Part shown: positions 56,854-64,000 of the stretch, one piece after another
Layout of the letters: the number at the start of each line of letters is the position of its first letter
How positions within the stretch are numbered: the stretch's first letter is position 1
Translations under genes and position numbers: made by a program
Notes under the pieces: generated by a model
Told to the model about the DNA's origin: nothing
Seen by the model: only the letters and a program-made list of their open reading frames with translations
Database searches by the model: none
Assembly: GCA_029959085.1 (NCBI GenBank)
Contig: JARWIR010000031.1
Span: forward strand, 7,812,001-7,876,000
Length of the DNA: 64,000 nt
From: Nemophila menziesii
Lineage: Eukaryota; Streptophyta; Magnoliopsida; Boraginales; Hydrophyllaceae
Direction: 5' to 3'

Positions 56854-58320
56854 CTTTGTCGTCCCGACAAAGTAAAACAAAACAAAGGGGTGTAAGTAAG
56901 CGTATAAACAAGTAGAAGCTAACAAATAAACCGTAAAGCAATTCTTAAAATAAATCCCATATAACAAACTCTAGAAATTAATATACACATACATCTAAAA
57001 TGCAACATCAAACATAAATAATCTCAATCATAAAATTAAAGTTGCAATGCTTGAAGGTTACACTTGTACTCATCTCTGTATGATGGCTATAGGGTGGTCA
57101 TTAATCCTAAATCGCTTTGAACGCTCCACCTAGTGTATTCCCTATCAACGGAATCATAAATTCACAATGCACTTAGGAATCACGAGGTCTTTATGGTTAT
57201 AATATTGGCTTAAGGACGGGTGTGGATGAATATTTGGTAAATTTGAAGTGAGCTTTTGGCTCTCTCCTCACTTACCATCAACAATGTCCTCAAGCTTGAG
57301 TTAACGCTCAACAGATGTTCTCACTCACCCATTTACGCAACAATTTAGCGTCCCTTGTCTACTCACTACAAATAAGATGATTTTCAGAAAAATTCCACTT
57401 TGCCGGATGTTTTATTCTTTCATATTTTTCTTTTTCTTTTCTTTTCTCTTTTTTTTTCTCCTTTTTTTTGTACATACGCAAACCGGGTTCCCGGTTTTGA
57501 CGAAACCGGGTTCCCGGTTTCTACTGTATGATTTTTCGAAATTTTTCATTTTTTCTTTCTTTTTCAATTTTTTTCATTCCCGGCAAAGGGTTACAAGTAT
57601 ATATCATTTGCAATTGTGCTACAATACAAAACACATCGATCCCAACCCATTAAATTCCCCATAAGTGGTCCCACCACCCCAAACTCAAGCTCGAGACATG
57701 TCTCAGGATTGTGATTCAAGTGCGGGTCATATGGTCACGCCTAATAATCTAAGGGATAATGGCTTATATCGTGGCTACAAAGAAAAGGCTAAAGGCTCAA
57801 AATGGGCTAAGACGGATAATAATTAATACAAGGGATAGAAGGCTAAAAAGGCACAAATGGCTAACAAAGAACTGCCCCTATCATTTTCCTAAGTCCATAG
57901 CTTGTCTTTAGTTCATATCTAGGTGGGTTCTCTACTACTTAGGATTTCACGTTCTACACACCAAACATATTCCTTAAGTACAAGCTTACTTCATTTGCAT
58001 TGTTCATTAATTTTTCCTATTAATTACCTATGGTTGCATGCAATTCTAAATGCGTTTTATATCAATCCCTAAAGTCCAATATTTACTATCATAGATTCAT
58101 CAAAAGTATGCTTAAAGGGATATTTAAAAATTTCTACAGTCAAACGCAAGTCCGAAAATTCTTTTATTTAAAGCAAATAAAACAAGTAACACATAAAAAC
58201 TGGGATGAGGCAACGAACCCCACCCCAAACTCAAAAATGAGTCGTCTCCCCACGACTCGAAAAGACTCAATAAAGCATTTAAACTAATCTACACTAAGAG
58301 GAAAGTTTAGAAAACGTATC
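56854..58320 (-). other. 3' non-coding region of A-2 with palindromic motif pair
   Basis: Closely matches 746-2179 of A-1. Two AACCGGGTTCCCGGTT-type motifs lie at 57479-57522 beside a T-rich tract (57410-57470). No gene is supported. Confidence 0.6.
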
Positions 58321-59639
58321 TTAACCAGCGCGAGGCTGGTTACCGGTGTTGCGTTCTGGACCTTTATCTCTCGTAACAGCATCATAAATCGCGTTTTGAA
58401 GTGTATTTACGCCTAAGATCAAATTTCGAAGCAGGTCCAATTCTTGTGTAACGTTTCCCAAGGTAGCAATCAACTTCTCCTGATTCTCTTCCAACACCTG
58501 AATCTTCGATTCCAACTCAGGAACAGTCTTCGCTTTCTTTGATTGAGGAGTTCTAGGACTTTTGGTAGCTCGTGTTGCTTCCTCATGGATATTCTTGATC
58601 GTGCTCAAACCTATACTCATACCAACTGAAACAACGTCAGTATCTGCGTTCTTACGCGGAATCTTTGCGTCTAGACACAACTGAGTAATAGTGCAAGGGA
58701 ACTTCAGATTTTGTTGTTTCATTGGGGATTTCGCGAACTCCATGATTGTATCATAAATAATCTTAGCAACATCAAACGGTTTCTCCTCTAAAATACACTT
58801 AATAACAATTACATGCTCTTTCTTCAACTCGGAAGTGTGTTTAATACCAAAGAAAGTGGGTATCACGAAACGAGACCAAACCTTTGCACGAGGTGTCAAA
58901 TTACTGCTGTAAAACTGTCCAGGATATCTTTCTCCTTCAGGAATTGGGCTAGCCCCATTAACAAGCACGGTACCCCAAAGGGATCAAAATCGAAAGAAGG
59001 GTCATCAAGAGTTTCTTGGAAATGACATGTTCCAGAAAAGTTGGGTAATTTCAATGATTTTCGAATATGTTCAATAGAGAAAGGAACTACCTTTTTGCGA
59101 ATATCAATTGCATCTCTGGAGGTAGCTAATCCTTCATAAAATTCTCGCACAAAAGTAGGAATAAACTCAAGCTTCCTTTCTTGCAACTCTTTCCAACCAA
59201 ACTTAGCACATGTCACAGCATATTCCTTGTGTTCAGTACTCATAATACCCTTAGGAAAATTTGTCTCCTCACCAAACTTCAAAAATTCAATTCGTTCACG
59301 AACCTGAGTATTCCAGCAAGTATAAACCCTCTTAGGCTTGTGGGCCCACATCTTCATACGCGGGGGTTTCTGTTGAACTGGCACTTCTGGAACCTCTTGT
59401 TCAGTATCATCCTCAATGTTCTTCTCAATTTCCTCTTCTTGTTCCTTCTCACTTTCTAGCTCATCAATTAATCTTCTCTTTTGTCCTGTGATTTCTATTC
59501 TCTTCGGATCAAGCTTAACCTCATCAATCTTACGTTTAGGGCGCGAATCAGGAATCTCAATAGCTTGGTCTTGGGAACCACCAATGGTGGTTTTCCTTCT
59601 AGGAGCAGTTCTTCGGAAAGCACCAGTTCTGTTAGTCAT
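58321..59639 (-). pseudogene. Env-position ORF of A-2, one frameshift
   Basis: Start chosen at 59639 (MTNRTGAF) because E, G and B-2 begin there; an upstream Met is at 59660. About 440 codons in two frames that overlap around 58896-58968. A charged N-terminus (about 1-85) is followed by a central domain (about 100-270) with FLKFGEETNFPKGIM, FVREFYEGL and KKVVPFSIEHIRKSLKLPNF, recalling the Pfam 'putative plant transposon protein' family. Then IPEGERYPGQFYSSNLTP and a C-terminal coiled coil (ELESKIQVLEENQEKLIATL). No signal peptide, transmembrane helix or Cys-rich ectodomain is seen, so despite the env position it does not look like an envelope glycoprotein. Confidence 0.8.
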
Positions 59640-60027
59640 CTTCTTCCACCCCAAACTCAAAACTTCAAATAATGGAAAACTTAGAGAAAAAGTTTAGAAT
59701 TTTGATGTTTTGAGGCTTAGGAAGTTAAGAACAAGGTGGAATATGAGATGAGTTTTGTTTAATTTGGATGGGAGAAGAAAGAATTGGGTTTTATTTAAGG
59801 ATTTGATGAAGGAGAATCTTGGGAAAAACTAAGGATTTGATGTTATTTTGGAGAGGAGGTGAGTTGATTTTATGTTTTTGTGGTGAAAGAGGGTAGGATT
59901 TGATGATATATAGTGTTTTTGTTGATGAATTTCGGAGGTGGGGAGGCTATTAATGCGTTTTAGGTAAAAACTTGCAGAAGAGGCTAAGATAATTAGGTTA
60001 AACACCTAAAAACCGACATCACGGCTT

Positions 60028-60595
60028 CAAAACCGGGTTCCCGGTTTCGAAAATCCGGGTACTCGATTCCGTGTCGCTGTGTCGGCGCGGAAAAATTACT
60101 TAATTAAAAAATATATATATATATATATATATTTTTTTTACCTCAACACGCACCAAAACGCTGGATCCCAAGACGTGGGGTCAGAACTTTTACTCGCCGA
60201 AACCGGGTTCCCGGTTTTGTAGAATGCGGGTACCCGGTTTTTCTCGATGGCGCGAGTCAAAACGCGCCAAAACGCAGGACCCCAAGACGCTGGGTCAGAG
60301 ATTTTCAAAAGTTTACAGCTCCGAAACCGGGTACCCGGTTTGCCAAATGCGGGTTCCCGGTTTTGTGTCGATGGCGCGAATCAAAACGCAGCAAAACGCA
60401 AGCCACCAAGACGCTGGGTCAAATATTTTCAAAAGTTACAGCACCAAAACCGGGTTCCCGGTTTCGAAAATCCGGGTGCCCGGTTCCGACGCTGTGTCGT
60501 GAACCAAGACGCCAAGTGTTGCGTGTATAAGGTTGGTACCGGCTCCAAAACCGGGTTCCCGGTTTTTGCGAAACCGGGTATCCGGTTTCTCCTGA
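60028..60595 (-). repeat. Palindromic repeat array of A-2 (5 units)
   Basis: Units near 60028, 60199, 60321, 60446 and 60547, each with paired AACCGGGTTCCCGGTT or AACCGGGTACCCGGTT motifs (the latter a perfect 16-bp palindrome) separated by a few bases. Spacers carry GACGCTGGGTCAGA and AAAACGC words as in A-1. An (AT)n run lies at 60111-60132. Confidence 0.88.
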
Positions 60596-60779
60596 ACATC
60601 CAACCTATTTTTCTCCTATTTTCGCCTTATCGACCCCAAACTCTTGACCTTTTTACCCCTGAAATCATCAAAAACAACTACCCTTCCTCATTTCTTAATA
60701 ATAAACACTAAAATTACGAAAATCAAACTATTCTAAATTGCAAAAATTTAAAAACTCAACTAATATACAAAGAATTGGC

Positions 60780-60817
60780 TTTTGTTTAACGTCGTTAAGC
60801 TCGACGGGTTACCTCAC
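60780..60817 (-). other. Conserved post-ORF hairpin of A-2
   Basis: CGTCG-AGCTTAA-CGACG (60790-60806) then TTAAACAAAAGCC on the minus strand, beginning 15 bases after the pol stop. Confidence 0.72.
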
Positions 60818-60821
60818 GCTT

Positions 60822-63800
60822 CTAAGGAGCCTCCATGAGGTACATGACCTCTCCGGGATGTGGATCTTCCGAGCGATTGGTATCTTCACCTCCATGGTAT
60901 ATCTTCACTCTGTGACCGTTTACCATGAAGGTACGGTTCTCTAGCGGATGTTCTATTTCTATCGCCCCATGAGGTGTAACTTTGGTCACAATGTATGGAC
61001 CTGACCACTTAGATCTTAACTTACCCGGATAATTGCTGAACTTTGAGTTATACTTCAATACTCTTTGCCACACTTCACAGTTCTTTGTACGAATCCGATT
61101 GTCATGCCATTTCTTCGTGTTTTCTTTGTAAAGTTTGGCATTTTCATAAGCATGCAATCGAAATTCGTCAAGTTCGTTAAGCTTCATCATACGATTCTTT
61201 CCGGCTAAGATAGGATCTAAGTTCAAATGCGCAATCGCCCAATATGCACCCATTTCAAGCTCTAAAGGTAAGTGACAAGCCTTACCATATACCATACGAT
61301 AGGGAGATGCACCAACAGGAGTCTTAAACGCAGTACGATAGGCCCACAACGCATCATCTAACTTCATTGACCAATCTTTTCTTGTAGGACCAACAGTTTT
61401 CTCTAGAATTGACTTGACTTCACGATTCGAAACTTCAGCTTGACCATTGGATTGTGGATGATATGCGGTAGATACACGGTGTCTTACTCCATACTTCTCT
61501 AGAACAGTCTTCAGATATTTATTAACGAAATGAGATCCCCCATCGCTAATAATCACTCTAGGTGTGCCATGTCTAGTGAAAATATGTGATTTCGAGAACT
61601 TAATTACCACTTGTGAATCATTGGTAGGTAAAGCCACCGCTTCTACCCACTTAGACACATAATCAACAGCTAATAAGATGTAGAGGTTACCATTTGAAGG
61701 AACGAAAGGACCCATAAAGTTTATACCCCAAACATCGAATATTTCTACTTCTAATACATTATTACGTGGCATCTCATCCCTCTTTGATATGTTTCCGGTA
61801 AACTGGCATCTCGTGCATTTCTTAACATATTCATGACAATCTTTAACAAGAGAAGGCCAGTAAAAACCTGATTGGAATACCTTCGCAGCAGTTCTATCTC
61901 CCTTGAAATGTCCTCCATATAGTGAATCATGGCATCCAGCTATAATGGCTTCAGTTTCCTCCCTTGCTACACATCTTCGTATCATTTGGTCAGCACAAAC
62001 TTTGTAGAGGAACGGATCCTCCCAAAAGAACTGTCTCGCGCGATGAGCTAACCTCTTTCTTTCTTGATAAGTAGAACCTTCAGGAAAAACACCACTCACC
62101 ACTAAATTCGCTATATCTGCATACCACGGAGCTTCATAATCTCGAACAAAGAATAAACTCTCATCAGGAAACTCTTCCCTAACTGCTTCAGTACCACTAT
62201 TCATCTCTGAACCCTCTAAACGCGATAGATGATCTGCAACCTGATTCTCACAACCCTTTCTATCTTTGATCTCTAAATCAAACTCTTGAAGTAATAACAC
62301 CCATCTGATTAAACTTGGTTTCGCATCTTTCTTTTCCATAAGAAATCTGATCGCGGAATGATCTGTATAAACAATAACTTTCGCTCCAAGAAGATAAGAG
62401 CGAAATTTATCAAATGAATATACAACTGCTAGCAACTCCTTTTCTGTAACTGTGTAATTAATCTGAGCACCACTAAAAGTTTTACTAGCATAGTAAATCG
62501 AATGAAAAACCTTCTCTTTTCTCTGTCCCAGTACAGCTCCCATACACAAATCACTTGCATCACACATAACCTCAAACGGTAAATTCCAATCTGGAGGTAA
62601 CACTATAGGAGCAGAAATAAGCTTTTCCTTAATTGCTTGGAAGGCCACTAAACAAGCTTCATCAAAAAGGAATTCGGAATCCTTTTCGAGTAAGTTGCAT
62701 AATGGTTTAGCAATCTTAGAAAAATCCTTAATAAAACGCCTATAAAAGCCAGCATGGCCAAGAAAACTCCTTACCCCTTTAACAGAAACAGGAGGGGGAA
62801 GAGTTTTAATTACCTCTATTTTTGCTCTATCAACCTCTAACCAAGCACTCGAAACTTTGTGACCCAGAACAATACCTTCGCGAACCATAAAATGATACTT
62901 CTCCCAGTTGAGCACCAAATCTGTTTCCTTACATCTTGCTAACACTTTCTCCAAGTTATCTAAACATATATCAAAATCATCACCAAACACGGAGAAGTCG
63001 TCCATAAACACTTCAAGGAAATTATCTATCATGTCCCAGAAGATGGCCATCATACACCTTTGAAAAGTAGCGGGAGCGTTACACAACCCAAATGGCATTC
63101 TACAATATGCAAAAGTACCAAATGGGCATGTAAAGGTAGTTTTATGTTGATCTTCTGGAGCCACGTAAATCTGATTGTACCCGGAGTAACCATCCAAGAA
63201 ACAGTAATATTCTCTTCCGGCTAATTTATCTAACATTTGATCGATGAAGGGCAAAGGGAAATGATCCTTTCTGGTGGCCTTGTTCATCATTCTGTAATCC
63301 ATGCAAACTCTCCATCCAACTACCGTTCTTGAAGGAATCGATTCATTTTTATCATTCAGAACTGTTGTCATTCCTCCTTTCTTTGGTACACACTGAACTG
63401 GGCTCACCCATTCACTACTCGAAATGGGATAGATAATCCCCGCATCTAAAAGCTTGATCACCTCTTTCTTCACTACATCCTTCATAACGGGCATTAATCT
63501 TCTTTGACCTTCAACTGAGCGTGCGTTATCATCTTCAAGTATAATTTTGTGTTGACAATAGGATGGACTAATGCCTTTGATGTCAGCAATTTTCCAACCT
63601 ATTGCTTCTTTGTTGGCTCTTAACACACGCAACAACTTATCTTCTTGAGGACCTGTTAAATTAGCTGAAACAATAACATGTAGAGTTTCATTAGTACCTA
63701 AATACGCATACCTCAAGTGTGCTGGCAACGGTTTTTCTTCCAATTCCGAAGGAGATTCAATTGAAGGCTTCTTTTTAGGAACAATCTCCCCCGGTTCTCT

Positions 63801-64000
63801 CACAGGTTCATAGGCAAGACGCCTATACTTTGGATTTTCAGAATTGAGAGCTGCCACTGTTTCAGCAAGCTCTTCCATCATCTCAGGTGAATCTAATGTC
63901 AAAGCAGCCTGCAAAATATCATCAAAATTTAAGCAATTAAATACCTCTTGCGATGCTTGTTCAACTACATCCATTCTGAAGCAATCTTCTTTAGAATCTG
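60822..64000 (-). CDS. Gag-pol polyprotein of A-2, RT-RNase H-integrase part (partial)
   Basis: Open from the window edge to TAG at 60822. Upstream residues DSKEDCFR match the protease end of other copies, so this is one gag-protease-pol frame. Counting from the Met at 63974: RT about 150-420 ([23 protein letters not shown] at 323-326); RNase H about 460-590 (CDASD, TEKELL, TDHSAI, VADHLSR); integrase HHCC finger about 680-725; core with Asp811 (ISDGG) and Glu846 ([10 protein letters not shown]). The expected first Asp is Asn752 (GINFMGPF, codon AAC at 61719-61721), where E has Asp. The C-terminus has a GPY/F module ([12 protein letters not shown]). The frame has no stop, but the integrase should be inactive. 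Confidence 0.93.
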   Translation of the reverse strand, partial: DSKEDCFRMDVVEQASQEVFNCLNFDDILQAALTLDSPEMMEELAETVAALNSENPKYRRLAYEPVREPGEIVPKKKPSIESPSELEEKPLPAHLRYAYLGTNETLHVIVSANLTGPQEDKLLRVLRANKEAIGWKIADIKGISPSYCQHKIILEDDNARSVEGQRRLMPVMKDVVKKEVIKLLDAGIIYPISSSEWVSPVQCVPKKGGMTTVLNDKNESIPSRTVVGWRVCMDYRMMNKATRKDHFPLPFIDQMLDKLAGREYYCFLDGYSGYNQIYVAPEDQHKTTFTCPFGTFAYCRMPFGLCNAPATFQRCMMAIFWDMIDNFLEVFMDDFSVFGDDFDICLDNLEKVLARCKETDLVLNWEKYHFMVREGIVLGHKVSSAWLEVDRAKIEVIKTLPPPVSVKGVRSFLGHAGFYRRFIKDFSKIAKPLCNLLEKDSEFLFDEACLVAFQAIKEKLISAPIVLPPDWNLPFEVMCDASDLCMGAVLGQRKEKVFHSIYYASKTFSGAQINYTVTEKELLAVVYSFDKFRSYLLGAKVIVYTDHSAIRFLMEKKDAKPSLIRWVLLLQEFDLEIKDRKGCENQVADHLSRLEGSEMNSGTEAVREEFPDESLFFVRDYEAPWYADIANLVVSGVFPEGSTYQERKRLAHRARQFFWEDPFLYKVCADQMIRRCVAREETEAIIAGCHDSLYGGHFKGDRTAAKVFQSGFYWPSLVKDCHEYVKKCTRCQFTGNISKRDEMPRNNVLEVEIFDVWGINFMGPFVPSNGNLYILLAVDYVSKWVEAVALPTNDSQVVIKFSKSHIFTRHGTPRVIISDGGSHFVNKYLKTVLEKYGVRHRVSTAYHPQSNGQAEVSNREVKSILEKTVGPTRKDWSMKLDDALWAYRTAFKTPVGASPYRMVYGKACHLPLELEMGAYWAIAHLNLDPILAGKNRMMKLNELDEFRLHAYENAKLYKENTKKWHDNRIRTKNCEVWQRVLKYNSKFSNYPGKLRSKWSGPYIVTKVTPHGAIEIEHPLENRTFMVNGHRVKIYHGGEDTNRSEDPHPGEVMYLMEAP

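Larger units (their letters stand above)
38406..64000 (-). mobile_element. Athila-type element B-2, non-autonomous, split by D and A-2
   Basis: Own segments: 3' LTR 38406-39986, 3' non-coding and env-position remnant (41450-41911), palindromic repeats (42270-42640), protease plus tail (42863-43794), [D inserted 43795-53009], gag (53015-54480), primer-binding site, and 5' LTR 54601-55274, where A-2 inserted. The rest of the LTR must lie beyond the window end. RT, RNase H and integrase are absent. LTRs share the family with C and G. Confidence 0.85.
55275..64000 (-). mobile_element. Athila-type element A-2, pol-bearing, runs off the window end
   Basis: 3' LTR (55275-56836), polypurine tract, 3' non-coding region, env-position ORF, palindromic repeats (60028-60595), post-ORF hairpin, and the pol frame, open to the window edge. 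Gag and the 5' LTR lie outside. Its LTR family equals that of A-1, and its coding part is closest to E. The target is the 5' LTR of B-2, with an expected TSD of GTTGC. Confidence 0.92.

Overview
The window is nuclear DNA of a flowering plant, probably a eudicot. It is AT-rich and dominated by nested LTR retrotransposons of the Athila lineage (Ty3/gypsy). It also carries LINE, copia, CACTA, hAT, Mutator-like and foldback-MITE remains, and one intron-containing host gene. No species can be named from the sequence. I see no tRNA, rRNA or CRISPR locus.

Left part (1-12133): three minus-strand Athila elements are stacked. F (10220-12133) is the oldest. C (to 10219) sits in the protease of F. A-1 (to 8160) sits in the gag of C. 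A CACTA-type end (12134-12475) interrupts the LTR of F. 12.5-20.25 kb is old, gene-poor sequence: a plus-strand LINE reverse-transcriptase relic, a 5'-truncated LINE with an 11-bp target-site duplication (TSD), short tandem repeats, and a plus-strand Athila LTR fragment (H) containing a Mutator-like MITE with a 9-bp TSD. Next come E (20255-27311, minus; decayed gag-PR-pol-env-like) and, joined to its gag, G (27312-30914, plus; non-autonomous). A copia-type LTR follows.

Middle (31.2-38.4 kb): this is the only clear host-gene interval. A receptor-like cytoplasmic kinase (RLCK) of subfamily VI type lies on the minus strand (33415-36656, eight coding exons, 619 codons by my splice model). Two of its introns contain foldback MITEs of a family with two more copies just downstream. 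An hAT-type MITE with an 8-bp TSD lies at 32139-32374.

Right part (38406-64000): element B-2 (minus) is split by a complete element D (43795-53009, perfect 5-bp TSD GATAG). Its 5' LTR is split by A-2 (55275 to beyond the window end). A-2 has a long uninterrupted RT/RNase H/integrase reading frame and an env-position ORF.

Most interesting signal: A-1, D, B-2 and G lack RT, RNase H and integrase, but share (A-1, D, B-2 with protease; G with protease deleted) a gag/protease reading frame ending in a homologous tail. In A-1 and D the tail contains a Trp-x-Gly-Pro-Phe module like the integrase GPY/F motif. Full and reduced elements share three non-coding landmarks: a small hairpin just after the main ORF, whose loop-closing pair appears to covary; family-specific arrays of palindromic repeats between the main ORF and the env-position ORF; and an env-position ORF that in reduced elements has lost its central domain. 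A-1 (reduced) and A-2 (pol-bearing) share an LTR family, so a parasite/helper relationship is plausible. The first catalytic Asp of the A-2 integrase is Asn.
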